DNA of 64,000 bases from assembly GCF_000340215.1 (NCBI RefSeq), contig NW_006921532.1:3265337-3329336 (forward strand), in the 5' to 3' direction. The DNA comes from Pseudocercospora fijiensis CIRAD86. Lineage: Eukaryota > Ascomycota > Dothideomycetes > Mycosphaerellales > Mycosphaerellaceae. Within the stretch, counting starts at the first letter, position 1; each line of letters opens with the position of its first letter. The notes under the pieces are model-generated. The model was not told the DNA's origin, did not search any database, and worked only from the letters and a program-made list of their open reading frames with translations. This document shows positions 1 to 10,425 of this stretch, in pieces. The position numbers and the translations under genes were made by a program.

Positions 1-743
1 CAGGCAGAGCTGCTGCAATGACTTCGCACCGCCTACAGCACGCCCGTCAAGCCGATCGCTCTCAATCTTGCGGCGCTTCCGTCCTGCTGGCTTGGGCTGC
101 GATGCCTTCTCCTCTCTCTTCAGATCATTGGCCATCTGCTTGCCGCATGGCGTACACAAGAGGCCACCATTCGGTCCTTCCTTGGTGTATGGAGTGACGG
201 TAAATCGCTTGTCGCATATATCGCAGTGCTCGAATTGTCCTGGTGCCGGGCGCGTCTTCTTGTACTGATCACGCAAGAAGTCGCCATCAAAATCATCATC
301 ATCATCGTCGTCGTCGATGTCGTCGTCGTCGTAGTCGCGCTTCTTCTTCTTGCCGGCTTTCTTGGACGAAGAAGCCTTTGCCTTCTTGGCCTTCTCCTTT
401 GCTTCTTCTGCAACTCTCTTTCGCTTCTTGCTTTTTTCGACCTTCTCAGCCTCCTCTGCAATGTCCGCTGCGATGGCTGCCTCGACCTCTTCGTCTGCTT
501 CGTCTGCTCCAGCAGTACTTTGTGTGCGAGATGCATCTGCACTCGACTCTGCCTGGGCTTGCTCCCGACGTCGTCTCTCGTAATCATCGCGGATCTGGGC
601 GGCCGAGATGTTATTTGCCTGAGAGTTCGGTCAGCATTACTGAACTATAGATAACTACATCTTGCTATGTGACATACTGCCAGGAAGTCTGTCAGTGCAG
701 ACTGTGGACCGCGAATGCGATTGCCTGCTCTCCGTCCGCTCAT
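1..743 (-). CDS. RAD7: Rad7, nucleotide-excision-repair protein (N-terminal part, runs off the left edge)
   Basis: Two exons on the minus strand: 743-678 (22 codons, starting MSGRRAGNRIRGPQSAL and ending DFLA) and 618 to beyond position 1, separated by a 59-bp GTATGT...AG intron (677-619). The joined frame reads DFLA-NNISAAQIRDDYERRRR, the conserved N-terminal block of fungal Rad7. It continues through an acidic and lysine-rich low-complexity linker (runs of Asp and Lys at about 290-420) into a CxxC...CxxC zinc-binding block (CDICDKRFTVTPY ... GGLLCTPC, about 215-150) and a basic stretch. In yeast, Rad7 pairs with Rad16 for global-genome nucleotide excision repair and also acts in a cullin-type ubiquitin ligase. 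The leucine-rich repeats expected downstream lie outside the window. The frame with the longest open run here is not the coding one; the real frame was chosen by the Rad7 motifs. Confidence 0.88.
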
Positions 744-1095
744 GTTGTCTGTGGCGATCGCGCGTGTATGATCGAGACAATAGAAGAACGAATTGCAGAG
801 TGGTCTGTTGCTGTTCGTGGCAAGAGAACGAAGACAGCCCCAGGCCTCAAGACGCTTGAACAGGGATGAAGCAAATAAGGTTCGACGCGCTTCGCGCTTT
901 CTTCACGAGATCACACGCGTAAAGTGGTTTGTCACAAGCTCGAATGTTCACTTGCACGACTTCCGCGTCACGTACTCAGTCAATACCATTATGGTCATGT
1001 GAGAATAATTGCAGACATACACACGAGCCCTTTCGAGTCGTCTCATAGATTTTGCTCTTGCTCGTTGATCTTCGACGCAGCTCGATCGCACTCGT
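744..1095. other. Intergenic spacer upstream of RAD7
   Basis: 352 bases between the RAD7 start codon and the stop codon of the next minus-strand gene. I see no conserved reading frame, RNA gene or repeat. It should hold the RAD7 promoter and the 3' end of the neighbouring transcript. Confidence 0.5.
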
Positions 1096-3136
1096 TCAAT
1101 GGAATTCCGCCTGCACAGCTCCATACTTAACGCCATCGACCCGTAATTCAAACACCAGACTTGCACTTTCAATCTTCATGTGAAGCTCAAAATCCAGATT
1201 GTCAAACTCTATACCTTTGGTCGTGGTTAACCGCGTAAAGAGGCCTTTGGGCACTGCATTCAGATCCGTGATCAAAGTGCAAACGTTGACAAGAGACTGT
1301 ATGCCGCCACAAGCATCCGGCGCTTCGTCATCCTCGCAAGCAATGAGGTCGTCCTCAACGATTAATGACTGACCTGGTCGGAAGTTTCGCGTGTAGTGAA
1401 AGGAGATGGGCTGGTCGGCGGATATTGGGGTGCCCTGGTGAAAGTCGTCAGTTTGAAACATACAATACGCGGTCGACGCTCGCCACCCTCACCTTTGCTA
1501 TGTGCCATTGCATGCGATCTGACACCATCCATCGTTCCCAGAGAGGACTCCAATATCGATCTGAGAGCGGATGTTTGGTCTCATCGAAGACGGTCGCGTA
1601 GCTCGTGCCATAGTGCCACCGGCTCCGTCTCTTCTCCACCAGGCTTCCTTCCAGTCCTCGCACACAGGCTCCTCTCACTACCGCTGTCCAGGCGTGCAAG
1701 GGCTGCAGTACTTCTACTGCTTGCTGAGGCGCTTGTGCTGCCGCGTGCGTTGGGCGCTCGGTATAGATCGGCGGCGGAGGCGCATTGAAGTGTTGTTTTA
1801 AGCGTGTATAGAGATAGTTCGATTGTCCAAAGCCACCAACGAGGATGATTCCCGACACGTTCCCGCCCTTGTATCTGATCGCATTAACCTGGCCTTCCAC
1901 TAGGGCAATCACTTCGTCAATGATCGGCTCGAATATGTGCTTGACCTGCTCTGAGGTCATGATCAGGAATCCGCTGTCCAAGCCGGCTTCCTCATCGTCA
2001 GGTAGGCCTGGGAATGGGACGTTCACCTCATTGTGCTCTTCTTCGTTGAAGTTGCGTTTGACGAATTCTTCGAAATACCTCAGTCCCATCATCCACGTTT
2101 TTGGTTTCTTCTCGCGCATGTGATCATATCTTTCTGACCCAATCCTCGACTTTACATGATCCTCAAAACGATAATTCAGGAATGCTGACCCACAGAGACC
2201 TCCTGTGCCAACTGCGCTCTCCTCCACTCTCAATGGATATACTTCAGTCACCTTATATGCAATCAGATCCACCGTGCCGCCACCAGCGTCACATACGACG
2301 TAGTTGTCGCCAACCTGCAAGCCGCTAGGCTGTATCGTCCTGAGTGTATATACCGCCGCAGCTTCTGGCTCACTAATGAGCTTCAACTCATGTCTGCTTC
2401 CCATGCCTGCTCTTTCGGCCGCTTGCAACGTGGCATTCTTTGCAGCATCAGACCATACTGCTGGCACTGTAAGCACAAAATCCACCTTCGTGCTCTTGAT
2501 AAATCCTTCTCCATATCTTCTCGTCATGGTCTCAATCGTATGCTCGTATATCTTGGTTAAGTAGTCGGTGACCGCATCCATCACGGTACGTTCGCTATTT
2601 CTGAGCTGAGCAGCTGTTTCCAGGGGCGAGACGAAGTGTGGTAGCTTTTGGTTTCGATCGAGAAAGAGCTTGATGCAGCGAAGTCGAGATTCCTCAGGAC
2701 GAAATTGAAATCCCCAGCGGATATTCTTGGGAACCACTCCATCACCATTGCCATGTCCATTCAGCTCCGCTCTGGGCTGACTGTCAATGACATTCTTCCC
2801 GTCTATATCGTACGCAATCTCGGTCGGTACTTTGTCAGATGTGATGCCATTCCCACCCGGCCAGGTTTTGATAATATCTATATCATCTGGCGTCGCGCTG
2901 TACACGGCCGCGACACCCGAATATGTTGTACCGAAATCGACACCGACAATCAAGCGATCCTCGGGAGGTGAAGGTATGGTGAGATCGGGATCTTCGAGGG
3001 ACAGATTGGAGAAGTTCGTTGATGTTTCCACAGTGCCCAATGTGCCAGACCCATTCATCTTCGCCGTCTCCATGGTTGCAGCATTTCGTGTCATGCCTCC
3101 AGTCCAAATGGTTCTTGGCGCGATATCGTTAATCAT
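1096..3136 (-). CDS. Hsp70-family ATPase (fungal actin-like ATPase-domain protein)
   Basis: Two exons: 3136-1493 and 1434-1096, joined across a 58-bp GTGAGG...CAG intron (1492-1435), giving 660 residues. The splice restores the frame as WHIAK-GTPISADQPISF; without it the first exon runs into a stop after about 14 unrelated residues. Hsp70/actin nucleotide-binding motifs are present: phosphate 1 VGVDFGTTYSGVA (about residues 64-76), phosphate 2 DAGGGTVDL and adenosine motif LVGGFGQSNYL. After them comes the fungal block WTAVVRGACVRGLEG ... YGTSYATVFDE in place of a canonical substrate-binding lid. It belongs to the divergent Hsp70 proteins that are numerous in filamentous fungi and annotated as 'Hsp70 family protein' or 'actin-like ATPase'. 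The chaperone client and role are unknown. The start at 3136 is the first ATG of the frame; internal Met codons at about residues 15, 22 and 27 are alternatives. Confidence 0.88.
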
Positions 3137-3942
3137 GTGGTATGTTGTGAAGAGTGCGGCCTTCGCAGAGCTCTGCAGTCTTTCATGACACTGCAGACAG
3201 AAGCTAGACCTGCTGTCAAAGTGTGCTATAGAGCGACTGTTTTAATTACGCTTCAACCCTGGCCGATCAGCCCAGCGTCGCAGAGCACTGTGCGGGTTCG
3301 TCTTTCGCTTTGGTGCTATTGTTGCAAAGTTTTGATATGTCTTCAGGCCTTGGTAGCTGCCCGCCTTTCAGCCTCCTATTTTACAGACTGCATAGCAGGA
3401 GTTTGGTAACGGCGCGCGGCAACCCAAAACAGTTGGCCAACTCGCTGGCTCGGTTCCCGTTCCCGCCCTGTTCTGGTTCAGGCTGCGAGAAACAGCATGA
3501 CCACTGATGCACAGGGAGGAGCTTGAGATCATTTCATGCGGTGCTGATGATCTGGGGCCGTTGCCGCCGTTCGAAGACGATGCGGAAACTCAAAATGGAC
3601 TTGAGTTCATCGGCACCGTAGAAAGCTAGTTTGTGGAGTCCACCGCCAGGAAGAACGATGCATGCGCGCCGCACTTCGGAGTCTCTTGCTAGTGGACACA
3701 ATGGCGATACCGTGATGTTTGACGGCAGCAGTGGAGCCGGAAGCTGAGCATTGTTCCTTGAAACACTCTCACTGTCGTACTGCACCGTCCTGCATCGTCC
3801 TGCATCGAGTATTGGCTGCATATTGAATGGAGGTCCACTTCGTTCGGGTCGTGAACCTTGCAATTAATGCTCGTGCCAAAGCATATCGATGAGGTGGTTA
3901 CACAGCATTCGGATCGCGATTGTATTGCAGGCACATGGAGAG
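3137..3942. promoter_or_regulatory. Divergent intergenic region between the Hsp70-like gene and a coiled-coil protein gene
   Basis: About 800 bases separating two divergently transcribed genes, so both promoters should lie here. A 95-110 codon open run on the minus strand (3534-3863) has a partly protein-like composition but no recognised domain and no clear start; I do not call it. A short direct repeat of ctgcatcgtcctgcatcg lies near 3790-3808. Confidence 0.4.
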
Positions 3943-5436
3943 ATGGCGCAAGGAACGAATCCTGAAACTCAGGGAGAGATTTCAGGCATAGAAAACGCTC
4001 ATCAGTTTGACGACTTCGAAGAGCAGAATGGGGAGCAGAGAAAGATGCTCTCGTCGGAGAATGGCACAGAGGAGCCGGGGAAGCGCACAGAGGGAGAACC
4101 GAGCGAAGTCCAGGTCGAGATTCCGATGACCATTGACGTGAGCCGCAGTCGAAGTCCAGCGGTCAGAGCACCCAGCACTGAGCCAGCCAGTCCCGCGCCA
4201 TCGGATGGTCTGAGGCGTGCCAGCTCCAAAATAGCCAACCTGCGCGCAGCATTTGAACGACAGAACAGCGCATCTAGTTTGCCGGTCTCCCCAGGCCCGA
4301 GATCACCAGCTTCAAAAGGGCCAGATGCGTCGAAGAGGCGGTTCGATAGGAGTCCTGCCAGAGGACAGGATGTTGAATCGAGCAAGATGAGGGAGCAACA
4401 GGAGGCAGAAATCGCGAGACTGCGGCATCGCCTGGACGAGGAAGCAGAACTGAGGCAAGCGTTTGAAGACAAGTGCACGGCACTGGAGGAGGAGACGGAA
4501 GAACTTCGCGTGCGACTCTCAGAGAAGGATGCTCAGTGGCGGAAGGAGGTGGAACGAAGAAGCAAGGAGCTCGTCAGGGAGAAGGAGAGGGCTTCGGGAG
4601 AGCTCACGAGCATTCAGCGTCAACTGTACGAATTGAAAAAGAGCATTGCGGCGGCGACCAGGCAGCAGTCACAGACCGCGGACTCCACATTTGCCCAAGA
4701 AATGCAGCATCTCTATCACGAGATCCAGAACTGGGTGGTGAACAACTTTCGTCGAGTCAAGCTCGACAAATCGCCGGAAGAAATGTGCGCTCGATTAGAA
4801 GCTGTTGCTGAGCCCAAGCACTTGGAGCATCTGAAGCCAATTTTTGAGAACTTCGACCCAGCCACGAAACTCTCTGCGTTGCAAGCTGTAACAGCCTATT
4901 ACCTCATGGAAATCTTTGAGGAGCCCTTACTGTTCGGTATGCCGCTTGACGAAGCGTGGCGACGCAACGTCAAAGGAGCTGCGGAAACATTGCCGTCAAT
5001 CCTGAGTCCTGCAGCATTAAACAAGTGGCGAGCGGTCACGCTGGATGCCATCAAGCAGAGCACGAAGATCAAGGCGTCGGTAGATTCTGCATCACAGAGC
5101 ATGAGCGAGATGATATGCATCACTTTGAATGCCTTGACGGAGGTGGAGGAAGGAAAAGCAAAGGTCGCGTCATTGAATGCTATCATTAGACGGACCATCT
5201 CTCTGGCTCACTTGTTCCGCGTCCAGCGCGCTCAGTATGACTTCATCCTTCCACCCCCTGGTACTGCATATTCCGCCGATGCTATGGAGGACAGCTCGCT
5301 TGAAGGAGAAGATCCCGTAGCGACCACAATCCGATGTGCGACCTTCCCTGCCGTATGGAAACGTGGCGATGAAAATGGCGACAACCCAGAGCTTTCGAAT
5401 GTCGTCCTGAAAGCCAACGTGCTTTGCAACCCATGA
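3943..5436 (+). CDS. Conserved coiled-coil protein of unknown function
   Basis: Single exon. The ATG at 3943 gives 497 residues (MAQGTNPETQ...); an in-frame ATG at 3889 would add 18 unremarkable residues. The N-terminal third is disordered and rich in Ser, Pro, Glu and Arg (SRSRSPAVRAPS), followed by the short block SSKIANLRAAFE. Residues about 142-248 form a long charged heptad-rich coiled coil (ARLRHRLDEEAEL ... ELKKSIAAA). The C-terminal half is globular and helical (IQNWVVNNFRRVKLD, LSALQAVTAYYLMEIFEEP). I recognise it as a fungal hypothetical-protein type but cannot name a function. The coiled coil suggests self-association or a scaffold role. It ends 17 bp from the stop codon of the convergent gene at 5454-6842, so the two 3' UTRs must overlap. 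Confidence 0.75.
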   Translation: MAQGTNPETQGEISGIENAHQFDDFEEQNGEQRKMLSSENGTEEPGKRTEGEPSEVQVEIPMTIDVSRSRSPAVRAPSTEPASPAPSDGLRRASSKIANLRAAFERQNSASSLPVSPGPRSPASKGPDASKRRFDRSPARGQDVESSKMREQQEAEIARLRHRLDEEAELRQAFEDKCTALEEETEELRVRLSEKDAQWRKEVERRSKELVREKERASGELTSIQRQLYELKKSIAAATRQQSQTADSTFAQEMQHLYHEIQNWVVNNFRRVKLDKSPEEMCARLEAVAEPKHLEHLKPIFENFDPATKLSALQAVTAYYLMEIFEEPLLFGMPLDEAWRRNVKGAAETLPSILSPAALNKWRAVTLDAIKQSTKIKASVDSASQSMSEMICITLNALTEVEEGKAKVASLNAIIRRTISLAHLFRVQRAQYDFILPPPGTAYSADAMEDSSLEGEDPVATTIRCATFPAVWKRGDENGDNPELSNVVLKANVLCNP

Positions 5437-5453
5437 AGATGCCGTCTCTGTAC

Positions 5454-6842
5454 TCATAATGTGTGCTCACGATTCCTTGACGATGGTCGCCGGCTAGACT
5501 CTCGTGACACTGTGGCAGAGCCTCCAGCAGATTTGGAGCCGCCACGATGCACGACTGCAAGAGAACGCTTTGTAGACTGTGGACCAGCTGTTCGCGCCTC
5601 CGTGAGGTCTGATGTAGGCAAACCAGAGAACTGTCGCGGACGATCACTCATGCCTTCGGTTGGCAGAGGAAGCTCTCGAGGGCGAATTTGAAGCACAGGA
5701 CTCGACGGCGAACTTGTATCTGGCGTGCCTTGTGGAGGCGTAGCAAAATCCTTAGTCGTAATTCGTTGCAGCGCCGTGTCGCTAGGATTGCTTGAGCGAC
5801 TGGACCTCAACTTGTGGATGCTTTCTTCCAGCTCACTGAATGAACCGTTGAAAATTCTTGGTGTACTGCGACCACCTCGCCGGATGACAGAGCCGAGCTG
5901 CGGAGGTCCAGCAACAGGAGAGCTAGCGCTGCCCGTGTCTTCTGTGGTGTAGTTGACCGGGCCGAGCGTAGTAGCTTCGCCCTTCTGACGATGATTGATC
6001 TGATCCTCCGCAGCACTGAAAGAAGCTATGGTCGTGGCTTTATGATCCGACACCAATGTAGCCTTTTCTGGAATTATGTGGAGCGTGGTCGTGTTTGGCG
6101 ATGCTTTGGTGGTGGTGTCGCTCGACTGAAGCTGCAGCTGCGCAGCTGGCTTGACGGATGCCTTCACTTCTTCTGCTTGGCCGCCAAGGCCCTTGGTGGC
6201 CGCAGCCGGCGGCGCCGTTGTGGAATTCGTCTGCTCATTGATGTTCAGGGCTCTGGCTTCGTGCTGTAGGGCTGCTCTTGCTATGGCGTTAGACGTCCCG
6301 CCATAAGTCTGGTGCCGCCTTGGAGCAGGGCGCATCGTCTGCGCTCCTGGCTGTGGGTTTCCCTCCTCGCCGTCGGCAAGCGCATCGTACATGGACATCA
6401 GCGCCGTCTCAACGTCAGCAAGGCAGTCTTGGACCTGCCAAAGCCTGTCAACCTCTCCCCAAGGTGCTCTGTGAGTCTGCAAGAACGGCTGATAGACGCG
6501 GTCGTGAAAGTCTTCGTACAACTGTCGGAAGAAGACGAGGTTCTGGTAAGACCACGGTTCTCTTGTCCTGATCTTCTCGACCATCTTGATCACCGCGCTT
6601 GCATCCGCTCTGATGCTCAACTCGCCCTGCTGCGCCGAGAGTCGCTGTTTCTCACATGCATTGATCTCGGTGCGGATGCGAGCACATCTCTCTGCGAGCT
6701 CGTAGTGGGTGGGTTCGTTGGCGCTCATTTGCGGAAGCGAGATGGCGAGGAAATACCTCTCGAGAAAGTGATCTATGAAAAACTCAGTACGGTTTCTCAT
6801 CAAGTTGTCGAATCTGCGGTTGAAGGCGTCCAGTGGCGGCAT
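5454..6842 (-). CDS. Conserved fungal protein of unknown function with helical N-terminal domain
   Basis: Single exon, 462 residues from the ATG at 6842 (MPPLDAFNRRFDNLM...). The open frame extends further upstream to 6935 but without another ATG, so an upstream exon cannot be excluded. Residues 1-165 are predicted helical and conserved-looking (NRTEFFIDHFLERYF, REPWSYQNLVFFRQLYEDFHDRVYQPF, VDRLWQVQDCLADVE). The rest is low-complexity and disordered, rich in Ser, Thr, Pro, Gln and Arg, with RGG-like fragments (IRRGGRSTPR, VHRGGSKSAGG). No catalytic motif is visible. It is convergent with the coiled-coil protein gene (17 bp between stop codons). Function not recognised. Confidence 0.68.
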   Translation of the reverse strand: MPPLDAFNRRFDNLMRNRTEFFIDHFLERYFLAISLPQMSANEPTHYELAERCARIRTEINACEKQRLSAQQGELSIRADASAVIKMVEKIRTREPWSYQNLVFFRQLYEDFHDRVYQPFLQTHRAPWGEVDRLWQVQDCLADVETALMSMYDALADGEEGNPQPGAQTMRPAPRRHQTYGGTSNAIARAALQHEARALNINEQTNSTTAPPAAATKGLGGQAEEVKASVKPAAQLQLQSSDTTTKASPNTTTLHIIPEKATLVSDHKATTIASFSAAEDQINHRQKGEATTLGPVNYTTEDTGSASSPVAGPPQLGSVIRRGGRSTPRIFNGSFSELEESIHKLRSSRSSNPSDTALQRITTKDFATPPQGTPDTSSPSSPVLQIRPRELPLPTEGMSDRPRQFSGLPTSDLTEARTAGPQSTKRSLAVVHRGGSKSAGGSATVSRESSRRPSSRNREHTL

Positions 6843-8043
6843 GGCTATGGCTTCGGCTTGGCGGGGCTGGTGTAGTTCGGCAAAGACAGAACGAACTTGA
6901 AGCACATACGATCTTTTATCTCTCAGAAACCTCACCTCGACATTGACACTGCTGCCTTGGGTGAGCGTACTTCACCTGCTGCCTAGCAGTCGAAAGTGAT
7001 ATTGAAGCAGTCGAAAGTGACGTTGAAACGGCAGTGAATGGCTTCGCTCGAGGGCTGTCGAAGTCGTTGGCGGTGTGCACCCGCAAATGGTAACAGACAC
7101 AACAGGGCGGAGATCTGAGTATCAATCAGCAGAGAAATCAGATCAATCAGCAGAGAAAGAGACATTTCCTGCTCGAGGAGTGGAATCAGTCCTCCTGGCG
7201 CGATAGGTTTATACTAGCGACTCCTTCACATTCCCGTCCCAAAGGTCGTTTACTCGTCGCAGGGCGTCCGGACTCAAACCTGCAGAGACTTCACCTGCTG
7301 CTAATGGACCGGTTCGGTTTATGCCACGCGGTGCAAATTCAAAGCATCCGCTCGTGCGCGTCGAATCCAATGACAGCGAGCAGAGAGAGAATGTTGCATG
7401 GGGTTGGAGTGGCAAGGCCTGGTGCGCTTCAGCATTGTGCCATCAGAGCCACCACTAACATATTGGATGACATGCAATACCTCTGACCGGAATTCCCATA
7501 CACCATGCCACACGCCGCTGGAGTAAATGACGGCAAGAAGGACGACCAGAAAAAGGACGATGGACACAAGAATCACTCAGCAGCGGCAAGGGCAGCCAAA
7601 GTGGTGGTTGGTGATGAATCGAGGAAGGCGCATTCATTATTGCCAGAGACTGAGCTGAAGACGTCCAGAACCCTACAGATCTTTGTGTGATGTATGAGCA
7701 AAGCAATAAACGGCGTTGGACTTAATAGACCAATCAGACGGTCAAATAGATTAGATAGAACATCGAACACAGCCGGACACGGGCAACTATGCTTGGGAAG
7801 ATATGCGCAGCTTCATTGCTTGGTCACTGATGTCTCAGGTATTCTCAAGGCCTAGGAGACGGATCTGCCTCTCGCATCTCTCCCGGCGGGCACTGGTGAA
7901 TCTTCAAATCACGCTTTCAGACTGTGACGAGGCGCACCACGAAGAAGTCATGGATAAGGTCTTGGAATATTCGTAGATATTTGCGAGGAGTCTGCAAATC
8001 AGTCTCGTAGGGATTTTGGTGAAGCCAACATGTCGGCGGCGGT
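6843..8043. other. Long spacer, mostly without recognisable genes
   Basis: Holds the promoter of the gene ending at 5454 and the 3' end of the carbonic anhydrase gene. Around 6985-7020 there is a direct repeat of a cagtcgaaagtga unit, and around 7125-7160 a repeat of atcagcagagaaa. A possible 61-codon gene at 7505 is listed separately. Confidence 0.45.
7505..7690 (+). CDS. Possible small basic/acidic peptide gene (uncertain)
   Basis: A 61-codon frame beginning with ATG in a good eukaryotic context (caccATGcc). The peptide is very polar, with KKDDQKKDDGHK near the N terminus, and has no recognised domain. The opposite strand has an equally open hydrophobic frame, so the signal may only reflect base composition. 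No splice structure is evident. It is included because of its start context only; transcription data would decide. Confidence 0.18.
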   Translation: MPHAAGVNDGKKDDQKKDDGHKNHSAAARAAKVVVGDESRKAHSLLPETELKTSRTLQIFV

Positions 8044-8676
8044 TCAGACGATCTGCTTCGTCTTGCCAGTCTCAACTTCGTAGACCCAACCGCTGATAGC
8101 CGTGTCCTTGATCAAGGCGCTGTGGCTTTGCAGCCATTCAACATCGTCCTGCACAGCCTTCTCGAGCTCTGGGAAAGATTGAAAATCAAATGTCGAATCC
8201 AGGACTCCGGCTCCGACATTCTGTGCGACGATTTTGAGGGCATCAGAATTGCCGAAGGTCAGCATGCCGCAGCCAGTCTCATGTATGGTCAGCATGCGCT
8301 GTGTAGCAAGTCTTTGGGCCGCTTACATGTTTCACAAGTATGATCTCACGGGTCCCGAGGAGATGCTGGGAGATCAAAATCGAGCGCAGAGCGTCTTTAG
8401 CGTTGCCGCCGGCATTGCGAATGACATGAGCATCACCGAGCTCGATTCCGAAGGCAGACTTAGGATCAATCCTTGCATCCATACAGGTCACTAGCATTCT
8501 GCCTTAGCGTACAATCTGTCATGGTTCGAGACAATGCTGTTCTCACCAACTAAGTACTTTTTCGCAGGTGGTAACGCAAGCTGCCCTTGAGTAAATCCAG
8601 CCGCATACTGCTCATTCTTCTGCTTCAAGTTTTCGACATTTGCGGTTGAAGGGCCGGTCTGGTTCGAAGTGGCCAT
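8044..8676 (-). CDS. Beta-class carbonic anhydrase
   Basis: Three exons: 8676-8547, 8490-8327 and 8277-8044, with introns of 56 bp (8546-8491, GTGAGA...TAG) and 49 bp (8326-8278, GTAAGC...GAG), giving 175 residues. The joins read KKYLV-VTCMDARIDP and ILVKH-TGCGMLTF, restoring both zinc-site motifs. Zinc ligands expected of beta-carbonic anhydrases are Cys46, His98 and Cys101, with the Asp48-Arg50 dyad in CMDAR. HVIRNAGGNAKDALRS follows. The enzyme interconverts CO2 and bicarbonate. At 175 residues without an N-terminal extension it is of the compact fungal type and probably cytosolic. It is transcribed in tandem with the downstream-strand neighbour homocysteine S-methyltransferase, about 290 bp away. 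Confidence 0.93.
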
Positions 8677-8966
8677 GTTGTAAGAAGCATGCGATCAAAC
8701 AATTTTGAAACTTTCGAAGACCTTTGTTGGTGCTCGATTGCTCTTCTTGCTCCGAATCGTTGACCACGTACTATATACGAGTTGTCGTTCTTTGTGCAAC
8801 AATTATTGAGCATCGCGTCATCATATAGCTTCCCAAGACTCGCGGGGTTGCCGTCACGCAATCCACAGCGGGCATGGTAAAAGCTGTTAGCTCCCAAATG
8901 ATTGACCTCTTACAGCTGGCTGGACCCGGTATATGGCTGATGCTCCTTGCACAAACAGGGTAGGGT

Positions 8967-9953
8967 TCATGTCTTGAGATGAGCGTGGATGGCTGCAATG
9001 AAAGCTGGACCAGTTCGACAGCAACCTCCGACCAGGCGTGCGCCAGCTTTGGTCCAGGTATCGAACTCGGCCGCGAGCTGGGACGCGGCTTCACTTTTGC
9101 TAGAATGATCGTCAAGCAGTGTGCGCTGTTGCGATCCATGCCAGGTATGGGTGGCAGACTCCCAGATTTCTCCGCTGTTTGGATAGCATATCAGAGGAAG
9201 GTCGGTGTAGCGTCTGATGTGATCTAGAGCATCTGCGGTCTCGTGGGGTTGTACACAATTGATTCCAAAGCTGACTAGAGGAGACCGGTGCTCATTTACA
9301 AGGTCCAGAACGCTTTGCCACGATGTGCCATCGCAGAGGTGAGCTGCGTCCTTCATGCTACAAGCCAGCCAAGCGATTGCTTGTGGGAACTCAGTCTGGA
9401 GAAGTTCCAGCAGGGCCTTTATCTCGCTGAGATTCGGCATAGTCTCCACGGCCAGCAAGTCAACTCCAGCTTCGATAAGGACCGCAATCCTGGAGCGATG
9501 AAAACGCTTGAACTCGTCGACTGTCTTTTTGTAATCACCCGTGTACTCAGAGCCATCGGCAAGGAAAGCGCCGTACGGGCCAACACTACCAGCGACCAGG
9601 AGCGTCTTTCCAGACCCATCAGGAGATGTGGAGAAAGCATCGCGCGCGGCTTTAGCAGCTTCCACGCTGCGCTTGATCAGAAGTCGTGCCTCTGGCTCCT
9701 CTATGCCGAAATGTGTTGTAAGTCCCTCAAGCCCAGCCTGATAGGAGGCAGTAATGGCGATGTTGGCACCAGCTTTGAAATAGTCCAAGTGTACATCTTG
9801 AACGCTTGCAGGGTTCTCTTTCAACAGCTTTGCAGACCATAGAGGATGGTTCAAATCATGGCCACGTGTTTCAAGTTCGGTAGCAAGAGCGCCGTCCACG
9901 ATCAGCACTCCTTCGCTGTCTAACAGAGCCTGGAACTCAGATCTGCTGAGCAT
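8967..9953 (-). CDS. Homocysteine S-methyltransferase
   Basis: Single exon, 328 residues from ATG 9953 (MLSRSEFQALLDSEGV...); the open frame extends upstream to 10100 only through a non-ATG start. The family signature is clear: VDGALATELE near the N terminus, ITASYQAGLEG, GSVGPYGAFLADGSEYTG, and the zinc-binding cysteines in GINCVQP and GGCCRTGP (Cys311/Cys312). Members (yeast Mht1/Sam4 type) transfer a methyl group from S-methylmethionine or S-adenosylmethionine to homocysteine, making methionine, and so recycle sulfur metabolites in the cytosol. It is divergent from VPS26. Confidence 0.92.
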   Translation of the reverse strand: MLSRSEFQALLDSEGVLIVDGALATELETRGHDLNHPLWSAKLLKENPASVQDVHLDYFKAGANIAITASYQAGLEGLTTHFGIEEPEARLLIKRSVEAAKAARDAFSTSPDGSGKTLLVAGSVGPYGAFLADGSEYTGDYKKTVDEFKRFHRSRIAVLIEAGVDLLAVETMPNLSEIKALLELLQTEFPQAIAWLACSMKDAAHLCDGTSWQSVLDLVNEHRSPLVSFGINCVQPHETADALDHIRRYTDLPLICYPNSGEIWESATHTWHGSQQRTLLDDHSSKSEAASQLAAEFDTWTKAGARLVGGCCRTGPAFIAAIHAHLKT

Positions 9954-10425
9954 CGCGTTGACTGATCCAAATTCGTTGATCTTCTGCCAGAGGGCATTCC
10001 TCGCAGTGGGCCCGAATAGTGCTGTAGCGTCGAGAGTGAGGTGGTCAGATTGCGCAGTGATGCGAAGGTCAATGTGAAATCGGTACTGCAGTCTCTGCAA
10101 ACTGTCACCTGTGGCATAGCAGTAAAGAGTGGGAGGTGCTACGCCGAGAAGCCGGCGCCCACATCCGACGAGTACTGATCAACGCCATCGTCTATACGTC
10201 CCGTCTCGGACCGAAGCAGCACTTTGCTGTATCAAGAGAACGAGGAAGACAAGGTGAGGTGAAGTCGGAACAGGAATATCGCAGACGCGAGGACCAGGGC
10301 CGCCGGCGCCGCGTGAACGTTTCAGGCTCCACGTGCGTCAGGCAGTCCGAGCTGGAGCTATCGCCTTCCAGCATCCATCCATCCATCCTCCAGGCGGCCT
10401 TTGAGTCTCACCCACGCACTACAAC
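9954..10425. promoter_or_regulatory. Divergent promoter region, homocysteine methyltransferase / VPS26
   Basis: 472 bases between two divergent start codons. The VPS26 side ends in a CATC repeat (catccatccatccatcc near 10371-10388), probably in the 5' UTR. No canonical TATA box stands out. Confidence 0.4.

Noticed and set aside
226..654. Plus-strand open frames of 135-142 codons over RAD7
   Set aside because: They are antisense to the Rad7 acidic/lysine-rich linker; hydrophobic Val/Leu runs arise from reverse-complementing GAC/AAG repeats.
3534..3863. Minus-strand frame of about 100 codons in the Hsp70-like/coiled-coil intergenic region
   Set aside because: Part of it looks protein-like, but the start is non-ATG, no domain is recognisable, and no splice partner was found.
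7319..7576. Minus-strand frame with a strongly hydrophobic N terminus, like a small membrane protein
   Set aside because: It begins at GTG directly after a stop, has no ATG, and the hydrophobic part is the reverse of a Lys/Asp-rich tract.
9954..10100. N-terminal extension of homocysteine S-methyltransferase
   Set aside because: It would begin at TTG, and the extra 49 residues show no family similarity; ATG 9953 fits the family start.
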